This document shows positions 15,734 to 25,198 of a stretch of 62,411 bases of DNA, piece after piece. Under the pieces are notes generated by a model, which worked only from the letters and a program-made list of their open reading frames with translations, made no database searches and was not told the DNA's origin. Positions within the stretch are counted from its first letter, which is position 1. Each line of letters opens with the position of its first letter. The position numbers and the translations under genes are program-made. The stretch is from Actinophytocola sp. (lineage in GTDB: Bacteria; Actinomycetota; Actinomycetes; Mycobacteriales; Pseudonocardiaceae): the NCBI RefSeq assembly GCF_009379765.1, contig NZ_WHTD01000029.1, positions 1 through 62,411 of the forward strand, written 5' to 3'.

Positions 15734-17584
15734 TCAGCCGAGGCGCTGCTTGAGCACCTCCAGCTCCTCACGCAGCAGCGTCGGGAGCTTCTCGCCGATC
15801 TTGTCGAACCACTCCTCGATGAGCGGCAACTCGGCCCGCCACTCGGTGACGTCGACCTTCAGCGCGGCCTCGATCTCCGCGTGCGACGCCTCCAGGCCCG
15901 ACAGGTCCAGGTCGTCCGCGGTCGGCACCCAGCCGATCGGGGTCTCCGCGGCCGCCGCCTTGCCCTCGATGCGCTCGATGGCCCACGTCAGCACCCGGGA
16001 GTTCTCCCCGAAGCCCGGCCACAGGAACTTGCCCGGGCGCGGGTGTCCCGCATCAGACACTGTGTCGGCGCGCCGGAACCAGTTCACGTAGAAGATCTTC
16101 GGCAGCTTGGCGGCGTCGGCCCGCTTGCCGGTGTCGATCCAGTGCTTGAAGTAGTCACCCACGTGGTAGCCGATGAACGGCAGCATCGCCATCGGGTCGC
16201 GGCGCACGACGCCGACCTTGCCCTTGGCCGCGGCCGTGGTCTCCGACGACAGCGTGGCACCCATGAACGTGCCGTGCTGCCAGTCACGCGACTCCGTGAC
16301 CAGCGGAATCGTCGTCGCGCGGCGGCCGCCGAAGAAGATCGCCGAGATCGGCACACCCTTCGGGTCGTCCCACTCGGGGGCGAGGATCGGGCACTGCGCC
16401 ATCGGCGTGCAGTACCGCGAGTTCGGGTGCGCCGAGGGCTCGTCGGAGTTCGGCGTCCAGTCCTGCTTCTTCCAGGACGTCAGGTGCGCGGGCGGCTCAC
16501 CCATGCCCTCCCACCAGATGTCCCCGTCGTCGGTGAGCGCGACGTTCGTGAACAGGGAGTTCCCGTGTTCGATGGTGCGCATCGCGTTCGGGTTGGTGTG
16601 GTAGTCGGTGCCCGGCGCCACGCCGAAGAAGCCGGCCTCGGGGTTCACCGCGTAGAGGCGGCCGTCGCCGCCGAACCGCATCCACGCGATGTCGTCGCCG
16701 AGGGTCTCGACCTTCCAGCCCGGGACGGTGGGCTCGAGCATCGCCAGGTTGGTCTTGCCGCAGGCGCTCGGGAACGCGGCCGCGACGTAGTAGACCTTCT
16801 GCTCGGGCGAGATCAGCTTCAGGATGAGCATGTGCTCGGCGAGCCAGCCCTCGTCCCGGCCGATCGTCGACGCGATCCGCAGCGAGTAGCACTTCTTGCC
16901 GAGCAGGGCGTTGCCGCCGTAACCGGAGCCGTAGCTCCAGATGGCCCGCTCCTCAGGGAAGTGGGTGATGTACTTGGTCTCGTTGCACGGCCACGGCACG
17001 TCCTCCTGGCCGGGCTCGAGCGGTGCGCCGACCGAGTGCACCGCGGGCACGAAGTCGCGCTCGTTGCCGTCGTCGTCGACGAACCTCTCCAGCGCCTTCG
17101 TACCCATCCGCGTCATGATCTTCATCGAGGTCACGACGTAGGCCGAGTCGGTGATCTCCACGCCGAGCATCGGCTGCTCCGCCGACAGCGGGCCCATGCA
17201 GAACGGGATCACGTACATCGTCCGACCACGCATCGACCCCCGGAAGAGGTCGGTCATGATCGTCTTCATCTCGGCGGGTTCCATCCAGTTGTTCGTCGGC
17301 CCCGCGTCCGCGGGATCCACGGAACAGATGAAGGTCCGCTCCTCGACCCTGGCGACGTCGTCGGGATCGGAGGCGGCCCAGAACGAGTTCGGCTTCTTCG
17401 CCAGGCGCGTGTAGGTGCCGGCCTCGACCAGCTCGTCGGTCAGCCGACTCCACTCCTCGTCGGAGCCGTCGACCCAGACCACCTCGTCCGGCATCGTCAG
17501 CTCGGCGACTTCACGAACCCATGACAGAAGCCGCTTGTGGGCCGTCGGTGCGCTGTCCACACCTGGAATTGCCACTGCCGTCAT
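15734..17584 (-). CDS. pckG: Phosphoenolpyruvate carboxykinase (GTP)
   Basis: A 616-residue GTP-dependent PEPCK, the usual length for this family. It converts oxaloacetate and GTP to PEP and CO2 at the entry to gluconeogenesis. The P-loop [13 protein letters not shown] lies near residue 280, with the metal/substrate motif [10 protein letters not shown] and the guanine-site region ([13 protein letters not shown]) following. ATG 17584 has AGGAG ten bases upstream. The start ATG 17650 would add 22 unconserved residues. A 260-base leader region with a hairpin and a dyad (CTGAA-N5-TTCAG at 17784-17798) separates it from the divergent-facing terminator of the next operon. Confidence 0.97.
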   Translation of the reverse strand: MTAVAIPGVDSAPTAHKRLLSWVREVAELTMPDEVVWVDGSDEEWSRLTDELVEAGTYTRLAKKPNSFWAASDPDDVARVEERTFICSVDPADAGPTNNWMEPAEMKTIMTDLFRGSMRGRTMYVIPFCMGPLSAEQPMLGVEITDSAYVVTSMKIMTRMGTKALERFVDDDGNERDFVPAVHSVGAPLEPGQEDVPWPCNETKYITHFPEERAIWSYGSGYGGNALLGKKCYSLRIASTIGRDEGWLAEHMLILKLISPEQKVYYVAAAFPSACGKTNLAMLEPTVPGWKVETLGDDIAWMRFGGDGRLYAVNPEAGFFGVAPGTDYHTNPNAMRTIEHGNSLFTNVALTDDGDIWWEGMGEPPAHLTSWKKQDWTPNSDEPSAHPNSRYCTPMAQCPILAPEWDDPKGVPISAIFFGGRRATTIPLVTESRDWQHGTFMGATLSSETTAAAKGKVGVVRRDPMAMLPFIGYHVGDYFKHWIDTGKRADAAKLPKIFYVNWFRRADTVSDAGHPRPGKFLWPGFGENSRVLTWAIERIEGKAAAAETPIGWVPTADDLDLSGLEASHAEIEAALKVDVTEWRAELPLIEEWFDKIGEKLPTLLREELEVLKQRLG

Positions 17585-17677
17585 CTCGCTTCGTCTCCTG
17601 ACTGAACGCCGAAATGCCGCTAGGACCCCGCTGTCCTGTAGTGCGGACATCGGCGTCCTGGATGAAACGGCAAAGCT

Positions 17678-17698
17678 CCCGTCCGGGAACCGGACGGG
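17678..17698 (-). promoter_or_regulatory. Hairpin in the pckG upstream region
   Basis: CCCGTCCGG and CCGGACGGG form a perfect 9-bp stem with a 3-base loop, 94 bases upstream of the pckG start. Its strength and position suggest leader-RNA structure or an operator. The role is not known. Confidence 0.35.
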
Positions 17699-17837
17699 TC
17701 ATGCCGCGTTGGGATGTCAAGAGGTTAACCAGATGAACGGCGGCTAACCGAGTCCTAACGTGTCGGCTCCCTCACAAGACCGATTCTGAAATCGATTCAG
17801 CACTCCTTTGCGCGAGTGGGCTCCCACACAGACCCCG

Positions 17838-17880
17838 AAAAAGATCGATCCCGGTGCGCCGAAACGCACCGGGATCGATC
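17838..17880 (-). terminator. Rho-independent terminator of the dynamin operon
   Basis: GATCGATCCCGGTGCG (17843-17858) and CGCACCGGGATCGATC (17865-17880) make a perfect 16-bp stem with a 6-base loop. On the minus strand the stem is followed by TTTTT (17842-17838). This ends transcription of the operon running from about 23249 to 17916. Confidence 0.9.
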
Positions 17881-17915
17881 GTTGTGCAGTTGTGCCGCGA
17901 CTGGTCAGGCGAGGG

Positions 17916-18653
17916 TCAGCGCTCGGCCCACGCGGAGTCCGACCCGCTGGTGGACGACGAGCCGTCCGACTCGTAGGAGCCGTCGGAGTTGATGTGGCCC
18001 TCCTCGGCGACGGTCCACTCGCCGTCACCGGTGTGCTCGGCCACGGTCACGTCGCCGTCGGACTCGATGACGACGGCCTGGTCGGCATCGCCGTCGCCGT
18101 CGGTGTCGGTGAACGCGTAGGTCGTGCCGTCGGTGTCGGTCACCACGGCAGTGTCGTTGTCCCCGTCGCCGTCGGTGTCGTAGGTGGCCGGCCCCGCGTC
18201 GACGTCCTCACCCGGCATGTCGACGGTGATGCTCTCGCTGTCCGAGGACGAGTCGTCGCCGGAGTCCCTGGTGTCGGTGGTGTCGCTCGAGTCGTCCGAA
18301 CCGGTGGTGCCGTCGGCGCCGTCGCCCGTGGGGGTCGGCAGGGTCTCGACGTTCTCCTCCTGCCACTCGCCGGTGGTCTCGTCGTACTCGGCGCCGGCGA
18401 CGATGTTGCCGTCCTCGTCGTACTGCACGGCGACATCGGCGGTGCCGTCGCTGTCCGTGTCCGCGTACGCCACGTAACCGTCTCCGGTCTCGACGACGGC
18501 GGTGTCGTTGGCGCCGTCGCGGTCCATGTCGTAGTTCTCTTCGACCTCGTACTCCTCGCCGTCGACCTCGACGGTCAGCTCGTCGTGACCAGCGGTGTCG
18601 GTGGTGTCGGTGTCAGTGGTGTCGTCGGCCGAGGTGTCGTCGTCCACGTACAC
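17916..18653 (-). CDS. Acidic Asp/Gly-rich repeat protein (DUF6802-like), calcium-binding-type repeats
   Basis: A 245-residue, very acidic protein from GTG 18653 (AGGGGG about six bases upstream). Repeats of the form D-x-D-x-D-x-x-D followed by TAVV (DTDGDGDNDTAVV, DTDGDGDADQAVV, MDRDGANDTAVV, DTDSDGTADVAV) look like calcium-binding EF-hand or thrombospondin-3-like loops. Segments 1-100 and 150-245 appear to be a duplicated unit. No signal peptide or membrane segment is visible. It is the last gene of the dynamin operon, 110 bases after the second dynamin gene. Confidence 0.75.
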   Translation of the reverse strand: MYVDDDTSADDTTDTDTTDTAGHDELTVEVDGEEYEVEENYDMDRDGANDTAVVETGDGYVAYADTDSDGTADVAVQYDEDGNIVAGAEYDETTGEWQEENVETLPTPTGDGADGTTGSDDSSDTTDTRDSGDDSSSDSESITVDMPGEDVDAGPATYDTDGDGDNDTAVVTDTDGTTYAFTDTDGDGDADQAVVIESDGDVTVAEHTGDGEWTVAEEGHINSDGSYESDGSSSTSGSDSAWAER

Positions 18654-18763
18654 GGGTTGCCCCCTTATTGGAAAGTCTTGATGTGTTGTCGCGCCACTAT
18701 GACTAACCGTAGGCCCGGTTGGTTCCCGGGCCAACGACAGTCCGCCAACGGCCCCCGACCGGG

Positions 18764-20626
18764 TCAGGCGCGGTCGCGGACCGACCGGATGCTGGCGAGG
18801 AGCTTCTCCGTGCGGTCCCGCCCGGCGGTGACCTCGGCCAGGCGCTTGTTTACCACGCCCAACCGCTTGGCGCGCTCGGAGGCGTCGAGTCGTAACGCCT
18901 TGTCCACCTCGCGGAGCTCTTCCTCGATACCCGCGATGCGCTTGCCCAGCGCCTCGTCCAGGGCGAGCGCCAGCTGGGACTCCGCCTCGATGAGCTGCTC
19001 GGACACCAGCTGGTCCAAAGTGGACCGCGCGTCGGTGATCGACTCGGACAGCCACTGCTTCATGTGCTGCTTGTCCGCGGTGTGCTTGCGGGTGCGCTGC
19101 AGCCACCAGCCCGCGCCGAGGCCGATGATGGCCACCGGCGCCAGCGCGACCAGGCTCGCCCCGACCCCCGCACCCGCGCCGACCGCGCCGAGGCCGGGAA
19201 GGAACCGCGCGACCATCGAGCCCGCACCGAGACCACCGGTGGCGCCGGTGAACACCAGCAGCTTGTCCTCGGTGGTGGGCTGGCGCTTCTCCGGCGGGCG
19301 CAGCACGACGGGCGGATGCCCGGCGCGGGCGAACTGCGCGCGGATCATCTCGAGCTCCTCGATGGAGAACAGGTCGGCGAGCACGGTCTCGGTCACCCGG
19401 TTGAGCCGCGCGCCGACGGACGCGCCGATCCGGCCGGACACCATCTGCATGGCCGCGTCGACCTGGCCGGGGAGGGTGGGCAGCATGTCCCGGTCGGCGG
19501 CGTCGATGGCCTGCCGGAACCACGACTGCATGTCGCGCATCTGCCGGGCGACCTCATGGGTGTTCTCCAGGCGGGCGCGCTGGATCTCGCTGCGCATCCG
19601 GACCTGCCAGCCCTTGGTGGACGAGCGCCGCTCGCCGGTGAGCTCCTCCTTGCGGCCGCGCAACGACTCGGCCTCCTCCTCGCCGGTGGACAGCGCCCGC
19701 CGCTCGGACTCCAGCTTGATGTTGAGCTCGGTGAGCGCGGTGGACAGCGCGCGCATCGTGTTGGCCTCGGACAGCATGACCGACCGGCCGATCAGCAGGT
19801 CGGTGAGCGCGGTGCGCAGGGCCTCGACGCCGGACCGCTCCCGCAGCATGGCGGCGGCCTCGGCGTTGGGCGCCTTGTTGGCCATGTCGTACATGCGGGC
19901 GGACACCGGGTGGAACGTGGCGCCGGCGAACCGCGGCGAGTGCTCGGCGAGCAGTGCCTGGTCGGCCTCGAGCACCTGGCGCCAGCCGCGGTACTGATCC
20001 ACTTTGGACAACGCGAAGACCACGGTCTCGACCCGCTCACCCACGTTGGCGAGGAAGTTGAGCTCCCCCAAGGTGAACGGGGCCGAGGCGTCCACGACGA
20101 ACAGCAGCGCGGTGGCCGACGCGGCGGCCTCGGCGGCGAGCTCGCCGTGCACCGACTCGAGCCCACCCACGCCCGGGGTGTCCACAATGGATAGCTTGGC
20201 GAGGAACTCGACCGGGCCGTCGACCTCGACGTAGCGCGGCGGCAGCTCGCCGGCCGGCAGTGGGTGCGACGCGGACACCCACTGGATGAGCTCGCCGAGG
20301 TCGACCGGGACCGGCGCGAGCTGGCCGGGGTAGCAGGCGCGGGCCTCCCAGCTCTCCGCGTGGCCGAACACCAGGTAGGTGGCGGTGGCCACGTCGGCGT
20401 CCACAGGGGACAGTCCGGACCGGCCCAACAGCGCGTTGACGAGCGAGCTCTTGCCGCGGTTGGTCTCGCCGACGACGACCGCGGACGGCTTGCCCTTGCG
20501 CTTGGCCCGGATCTCCTCGACCCACTTGGCCGCGTCCTCGTCGGACTCGCGAACGAGCGCGAGGAGCTTCTCGCGGGCCTGGGCGACCTGCTTGGGCAGC
20601 GACAGCTGCTGGGCCGGAGCACTCAT
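18764..20626 (-). CDS. Dynamin-like GTPase with C-terminal membrane segment
   Basis: A 620-residue protein. GTPase motifs are G1 GETNRGKSS (near residue 55), G3 DTPGVGG (near 145) and G4 SKVD (near 195). Long helical and coiled-coil parts follow, and a hydrophobic hairpin (GAVGAGAGVGASLVALAPVA, IIGLGAGWW) near residues 470-500 could insert into membrane. This is the bacterial dynamin layout (compare IniA/IniC and DynA/DynB). ATG 20626 overlaps the stop of the GrpE-like gene (ATGA), so translation is coupled. Expected role: GTP-driven membrane remodelling or repair at septa or under envelope stress. Confidence 0.88.
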   Translation of the reverse strand: MSAPAQQLSLPKQVAQAREKLLALVRESDEDAAKWVEEIRAKRKGKPSAVVVGETNRGKSSLVNALLGRSGLSPVDADVATATYLVFGHAESWEARACYPGQLAPVPVDLGELIQWVSASHPLPAGELPPRYVEVDGPVEFLAKLSIVDTPGVGGLESVHGELAAEAAASATALLFVVDASAPFTLGELNFLANVGERVETVVFALSKVDQYRGWRQVLEADQALLAEHSPRFAGATFHPVSARMYDMANKAPNAEAAAMLRERSGVEALRTALTDLLIGRSVMLSEANTMRALSTALTELNIKLESERRALSTGEEEAESLRGRKEELTGERRSSTKGWQVRMRSEIQRARLENTHEVARQMRDMQSWFRQAIDAADRDMLPTLPGQVDAAMQMVSGRIGASVGARLNRVTETVLADLFSIEELEMIRAQFARAGHPPVVLRPPEKRQPTTEDKLLVFTGATGGLGAGSMVARFLPGLGAVGAGAGVGASLVALAPVAIIGLGAGWWLQRTRKHTADKQHMKQWLSESITDARSTLDQLVSEQLIEAESQLALALDEALGKRIAGIEEELREVDKALRLDASERAKRLGVVNKRLAEVTAGRDRTEKLLASIRSVRDRA

Positions 20627-21192
20627 TGCGCCGCCTTGCTGTAGACGGTGACGACCGGTACCCGCAGCACCTCGCCGCGATCGGCGAAGCCGACCACCTC
20701 CGTCTCGGCGACCAGCCCGTCGAGCGTCTCGTCGGTGGTGGACACCGTGCCGCCGGCTTCGTGGAACGCCGGGTCGAACCGGTTGCCGTCCGGCCGCAGC
20801 GCGGAGACGCCGATGCCGGCCAGGCCCTCCTCGATGCGCTCGGCCACGCCCGCGCTGCGGGCCCGGTCGAGCGCGTAGAGGCACAGCTGCACCAGCGTCC
20901 GCCGCTCGGAGAGCGCCAGGTCGAGCACGCCCGCACCGGGCGCGGGCTCCGCCGAGGCGTCCGGGTCGGCGACGTCACCGCCGACGTCACCGCCGGCGAC
21001 CAGGCCGTCCGCGGCGATGCCGGCCTGCGGTCCGACCTGGTTCACCTGGTGTTGGGCCTGGTGCCGGGGTTGGCTCGCCGCCCGGGCCGCCTCGGCGATC
21101 ACGTGTGCCTTGACCTCGATCGTGGACTCCGCCGAGCCGGCCAAGTCCGGTGCGTCCTCGTCGTCCTTGCCACGCTTGAACCAGGAAGCCAT
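20623..21192 (-). CDS. GrpE-like nucleotide exchange factor domain protein
   Basis: A 189-residue protein. After a variable N-terminal third, residues about 100-185 match the GrpE core: helix LVQLCLYALDRARSAGVAER, then the beta head with RPDGNRFDPAFHEAGGTV, TTDETLDGLVAETEVVGFAD, and a final VPVVTVYSK strand. GrpE normally releases ADP from DnaK. Here the gene lies between two dynamin genes, eight bases after one and overlapping the next, and no dnaK or dnaJ is nearby, so it is not the housekeeping copy. The partner is probably an Hsp70-like protein encoded elsewhere, or the fold is reused for the dynamins. Confidence 0.7.
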   Translation of the reverse strand: MASWFKRGKDDEDAPDLAGSAESTIEVKAHVIAEAARAASQPRHQAQHQVNQVGPQAGIAADGLVAGGDVGGDVADPDASAEPAPGAGVLDLALSERRTLVQLCLYALDRARSAGVAERIEEGLAGIGVSALRPDGNRFDPAFHEAGGTVSTTDETLDGLVAETEVVGFADRGEVLRVPVVTVYSKAAQ

Positions 21193-21200
21193 GTCCCCAC

Positions 21201-22811
21201 TCACCCCGCCTGTTCGCGAAGTTGTTGCCAGATAAGGAAGTATGCGCGGTGCACGACGTGCGCGACCCGGCTTTGCGCAGGGGTGGCACCGAACGACGCG
21301 AACGAGCGCCACCAGCCGGCTCGCTCGAGTGCGTAGGCGGACAGCTCCTTGTGCGGCCGGCCGCGCAGGCCGAGCTGCTCGCCGATGTCCGCGGTGCTGC
21401 CGACCCGCAGCACCTCCTCGGCCAGGTCCTCGGGCATCGCCACCGCGCCGGAGGTGACCAGGGTGAGCGCCTCGAGCAGCCGCAGCTGGTGGGCCTCGGG
21501 CTTGGCCAGCAGGACCTCGATGGCGTCGTGCACGCGCTGCCGCTCGCCGGGGTCGCCGGAGGCGTGCGCGAGCGCGGTGACCGACGCGAGCGCGGCGGCC
21601 GCCTTGATGCCGTCGGCTCTGGCCCGGAACACCGCGTCCAGCCGGCCCCGCACGCCGGCGAGGCCGGAGGCGTTGAGCAGCGTGCGGCGAAGCGACCCCG
21701 CGGTGAGCTCGGGGTCGGCCCGCAGCGCGTCGACCGCGACCCGGATGCCGAAGAGGTCGAGCTTCTCGAGCAGCCGGGTCCTGGTGCCGGTGGGGACCTC
21801 GCAGTCCCAGGTGGCGAAGATGTCCGCGGACATCAGCATGGTCTCCCACGTCGCATCGTCCAGTTTGGACAGCGAGCGGAGCCCGTCGGCGTCGGCCGAG
21901 GTGAACCCGCCGGACTCGGCGGACTCGGCGAGGAGGCCGATGACCGGGATGACGTCGGCCACTCGTGGCTTGAGCGTCTGGGCCTGCTTCTCGGCGAGCA
22001 GGCTCGCGGCCTTCCACACGTCGCCGTCGGAGCCGGTGACCGACTCCGGCGTGATCGTGTCGGCCTTGTTGAGCACCGCGATGGCGTTGACCGGGCCGGC
22101 CTCGCGGCTGGCGGTGGCGGCGGTGAACGCGGCGAGTGCCTGCTGGTCGTCGGCGCGCACGCCCTGGGTGACGACGTAGAGCACGGCCTCCGCGCCGGCG
22201 ACCGCGTTGCGCGAGGTGGGGTCGAGCTCGTCGTCGTCATCGTCGGCGGCGGAGTCGCCGGTCGCGTCGCCGGTCGCGTCGCCGGTCGCGTCGTCGGGCT
22301 TGCGGTGCTTGGCGGCGCCGAGCAGCTGCTCGGTGCGCTTGACCGACGCGTCGTCGAGCGAGCCGAGGCCGGGGGTGTCGATGACCGTGAGGTCGCGCAG
22401 CACGGCGTTGGTGAGGTATGCCTCCAGGTGCGAGACCTTGTCGAAGTCGACCTCGAGGTCGTTGGGGATCATGCCGCCCGCGTCGAACGGCAGCACCTGC
22501 TTCTTGCCGTCGAGGAACACCAGCTCGACCCGGTCGACCGTGCCGTACTGGAACCGGGTGACCAGCCGGGTGCACTCGCCGACGTCGGTGGGCGCGACCC
22601 GGCGCCCGATCAGCGCGTTGACCAAGGTCGACTTGCCGGACTTGATCCGGCCGGCGACCGCGACCTGCAGCGGCGCGGACAGCCGGCGCAACACCTCGCG
22701 GAACCCCGCGGCGGTGCGCGCGGACACCTGCGGCTGCAGCCGGGTGCACAGGTTGGCCACCGCGGCCGACAACGGACCGGCGAGATGCTGCTGCTCGGTA
22801 GCCGTCGTCAC
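21201..22811 (-). CDS. Dynamin-like GTPase (first of pair)
   Basis: A 536-residue protein. G1 GRIKSGKSTL is near residue 54, G3 DTPGLGS near 143, and G4 LNKAD near 245. Between G3 and G4 is an acidic low-complexity insert (GDATGDATGDATGD then DDDDDE), encoded by a 12-base tandem repeat around 22255-22292 and probably length-variable. The C-terminal half is helical without a clear membrane hairpin. It pairs with the second dynamin gene, as bacterial dynamins often act as heteromeric two-gene sets. The stop is followed after eight bases by the GrpE-like gene. Confidence 0.85.
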   Translation of the reverse strand: MTTATEQQHLAGPLSAAVANLCTRLQPQVSARTAAGFREVLRRLSAPLQVAVAGRIKSGKSTLVNALIGRRVAPTDVGECTRLVTRFQYGTVDRVELVFLDGKKQVLPFDAGGMIPNDLEVDFDKVSHLEAYLTNAVLRDLTVIDTPGLGSLDDASVKRTEQLLGAAKHRKPDDATGDATGDATGDSAADDDDDELDPTSRNAVAGAEAVLYVVTQGVRADDQQALAAFTAATASREAGPVNAIAVLNKADTITPESVTGSDGDVWKAASLLAEKQAQTLKPRVADVIPVIGLLAESAESGGFTSADADGLRSLSKLDDATWETMLMSADIFATWDCEVPTGTRTRLLEKLDLFGIRVAVDALRADPELTAGSLRRTLLNASGLAGVRGRLDAVFRARADGIKAAAALASVTALAHASGDPGERQRVHDAIEVLLAKPEAHQLRLLEALTLVTSGAVAMPEDLAEEVLRVGSTADIGEQLGLRGRPHKELSAYALERAGWWRSFASFGATPAQSRVAHVVHRAYFLIWQQLREQAG

Positions 22812-22814
22812 GCG

Positions 22815-23249
22815 TCACTCCCCTCGAATGGCACCGGCCATGCACAACTGATCGTGCCATGACAGGACGACACCCGGGGGGCGGTACTGCACAACGGTGG
22901 GGCACCGGTCGGCCAGCGCGGCAAGCGGGTCCCTGGCCGGTGGCGAGGGCGGATGGCCGGCAGCCGGCTGCGCACCGACCCGCACCAGGTGCACGAGCTG
23001 GTCGCGGACCCCGCTGCCACGGCGCGACCCCGTTGTCCGGGTCGACGACTTCTCGGCTCCGGGCCGCTCGCCGGAGAGGCCGATCCCGGTCGGGAAGTCG
23101 AGCCGGGCGTTGGCCACGAGCCGCGGCACGACGAGGGCGGCCGGCGTCTGGTCGTCCACCGCTGGCAGGACGAGGCACGAGACCGGTGGCCGCACCACGA
23201 GCGGCACGGCGGCGATGAGCGCGGGGGGCGAGGTGTGTTCTCCACCCAC
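22815..23249 (-). CDS. Hypothetical protein, first gene of the dynamin operon
   Basis: A 144-residue frame from GTG 23249, ending four bases before the dynamin start. Third-position GC is high throughout and spacing is operon-like, which argues that it is translated. The first part has short hydrophobic beta-like stretches (AVPLVVRPPVSCLVLPAV); a basic linker and HLVRVGAQPAAGHPPS follow. No domain is recognised. Other frames in this segment are also open because of the GC bias, so the call is not certain. Confidence 0.5.
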   Translation of the reverse strand: MGGEHTSPPALIAAVPLVVRPPVSCLVLPAVDDQTPAALVVPRLVANARLDFPTGIGLSGERPGAEKSSTRTTGSRRGSGVRDQLVHLVRVGAQPAAGHPPSPPARDPLAALADRCPTVVQYRPPGVVLSWHDQLCMAGAIRGE

Positions 23250-23344
23250 CGCGAGTCCATAGCCCGGGCGTCAACCCTGCGGCGTAGTGCCCGTGCGACC
23301 TGCGCCTGACGCCGATCAAGGGCTCGGCTGCCTACGCTTCGTTC

Positions 23345-24523
23345 GTGCGTCGGTTCAGCCTGTGGATGAAGGCACACCCCATGGTCGGGGACAGCCTGCT
23401 CGCCGGCCTGCTCGCGTTCCTCGACCTGGTGGCCTTCGTGAGCCGGGCCCAGATGGACCCCGCCACCGCGGCCACGCCCTGGTACGTGTCGGTACCGATC
23501 ATCCTCGGCGTGGTCGTGCCGCTGGTCTTCCGCCGCAAGTACCCGATCCTGGCCGCGTACACCACGATGCTCGTCGGCATCCCCCATTCGGCGCTCGAGC
23601 TCGGCGCGGCGAGCCTGCTCTCGGCCTGCATCATGCTGTACACGCTGGTCGCGTACGTGGGCCGCAAGCCCGCCCTGCTCTACGTGCTCGCCAACGCGGC
23701 GATCAGCGGCATCCAGATCCCGCTGCAGTTCGAGTCCGTGCAGCAGGGGGCCGTGACGCTCACCGTCGTCGCGCTGATGCTCGCGCTGAGCTGGGCCGTC
23801 GGCGAGTTCGTCGGCGCCCGCCGCGCCTACCAGGCGGAGGTGGAGCAACGCCTCGCCCTGCTGGAAGTCGAGCGGGATCACCAGGCGCGGATCGCGGTGG
23901 CCGCCGAGCGTGCCCGGATCGCCCGCGAGCTGCACGACGTCGTGGCGCACGCGGTGAGCGTGATCGTGGTGCAGGCCGACGGCGCCGCCTACGCCGTGCG
24001 CTCCCAGCCGGAGCTGGCGGAGCGGGCGGTCAAGACGATCTCCTCGACCGGGCGCGAGGCACTGACCGAGCTGCGCCGGCTGCTCGGCGTGCTGCGCAGC
24101 GAGGACGCGGGCGGCGAGCTCACCCCGCAGCCGGGCACCCAGTCGCTGTCCGAGCTCGCCGAGCGGGTGCGCGCGGTGGGGCTGCCGGTGCGGCTGGAGA
24201 TCGTGGGCGACGTCGACGACCTGCCGGCCGGCGTGGGCCTCGGGATCTACCGGATCGTGCAGGAGGCGCTGACGAACTCGATCAAGCACGCCGGCCCCGG
24301 CACGAAGGCGGTGGTGCGGGTGGAGCGCACCGGCGACCGGGTGGACCTGGACATCTCCGACGACGGCCGGCAGACCGTGCGCTCGCTCGTCGGGGTGTCC
24401 GGCGGCAACGGGCTGATCGGCATGCGGGAGCGGGCGCTGGTTTTCGGTGGCTCGCTCGACGCGGGGCCACGGCCGGGCGGTGGCTGGCAGGTTCGCGCGA
24501 GGCTCCCACTGGGGACCGAGTGA
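23345..24523 (+). CDS. NarL-type sensor histidine kinase (HisKA_3)
   Basis: A 392-residue kinase from GTG 23345. Four to five membrane helices occupy residues 15-160 (e.g. VPIILGVVVPLVF, LLSACIMLYTLVAYV). A coiled coil leads into the dimerisation box ARIARELHDVVAHAVSVIVV with phospho-acceptor His near residue 200, then the HATPase_c domain with YRIVQEALTNSIKHA (N box) and GGNGLIGMRERA (G box). No extracytoplasmic sensor domain is evident, so it may sense within the membrane. It is followed at once by its response regulator and then by an ABC exporter, the arrangement seen in cell-envelope-antibiotic responses. Confidence 0.93.
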   Translation: MRRFSLWMKAHPMVGDSLLAGLLAFLDLVAFVSRAQMDPATAATPWYVSVPIILGVVVPLVFRRKYPILAAYTTMLVGIPHSALELGAASLLSACIMLYTLVAYVGRKPALLYVLANAAISGIQIPLQFESVQQGAVTLTVVALMLALSWAVGEFVGARRAYQAEVEQRLALLEVERDHQARIAVAAERARIARELHDVVAHAVSVIVVQADGAAYAVRSQPELAERAVKTISSTGREALTELRRLLGVLRSEDAGGELTPQPGTQSLSELAERVRAVGLPVRLEIVGDVDDLPAGVGLGIYRIVQEALTNSIKHAGPGTKAVVRVERTGDRVDLDISDDGRQTVRSLVGVSGGNGLIGMRERALVFGGSLDAGPRPGGGWQVRARLPLGTE

Positions 24524-24541
24524 GGCGCTACGTTGAGCTAC

Positions 24542-25198
24542 GTGATCAGGGTGGTGCTCGTCGACGACCAGGAGCTCATGCGGGTCGGGTTCCGGATGGT
24601 GCTCGGCGCGCAGGAGGACATGGAGATCGTCGGCGAGGCGGGCAACGGCAAGGTGGCCGTCGAGCTCGCCGGCGAGCTGCGCCCCGACGTGGTGCTGATG
24701 GACGTGCGGATGCCGGTGCTCGACGGGGTCGAGGCCACCAAGCTGATCACCGCGCAGGGCTTCGCCAAGGTGCTCGTGATGACCACGTTCGACCTGGACG
24801 AGTACGCGCTCTCGGCGCTGCGCAACGGGGCGAGCGGGTTCCTCCTCAAGGACACGCCGCCGGTGCAGCTGGTGTCCGCGCTGCGCTCGGTGGCCAGCGG
24901 TGACGCGGTCGTGTCACCGAGCGTCACCCGGCGGCTGCTGGACAGGTTCCTCGGCGCCGCGGGCGGCCAGCTGCGGGACGCGTCGGTGCTGGACGCGCTC
25001 ACCGAGCGGGAACGCGAGGTACTCCTGTTGATCTCGGAAGGTTTGTCCAACACCGAGATCGCGCGCCGGCTCTTCCTGTCCGAGGCGACGGTGAAAACAC
25101 ACGTGGGGCGCGTTTTGTCCAAATTGGACCTGCGGGACCGGGTGCAGGCGGTCGTGCTCGCCTACGAGACGGGCCTCGTCCGGCCCGGCGAGCACTGA
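24542..25198 (+). CDS. NarL/LuxR-type response regulator
   Basis: A 218-residue regulator. The receiver has the acidic pair VDDQ, phospho-acceptor Asp in PDVVLMDVRMPVLDG (near 55), Thr in VMTTFD and Lys in GFLLKDT. The C-terminal LuxR helix-turn-helix is LTEREREVLLLISEGLSNTE, then EATVKTHVGRVLSKL. GTG 24542 gives the canonical MIRVVLVDDQE; TTG 24533 is an alternative. It is 18 bases after the kinase stop. It probably activates the downstream ABC transporter, whose 240-base upstream region contains three TCAGGGT-like words (25264-25300). Confidence 0.93.
   Translation: MIRVVLVDDQELMRVGFRMVLGAQEDMEIVGEAGNGKVAVELAGELRPDVVLMDVRMPVLDGVEATKLITAQGFAKVLVMTTFDLDEYALSALRNGASGFLLKDTPPVQLVSALRSVASGDAVVSPSVTRRLLDRFLGAAGGQLRDASVLDALTEREREVLLLISEGLSNTEIARRLFLSEATVKTHVGRVLSKLDLRDRVQAVVLAYETGLVRPGEH

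Noticed and set aside
20623..21192. Housekeeping grpE of the dnaK operon
   Set aside because: No dnaK, dnaJ or hspR nearby; it sits within a dynamin operon and has an atypical N-terminus.
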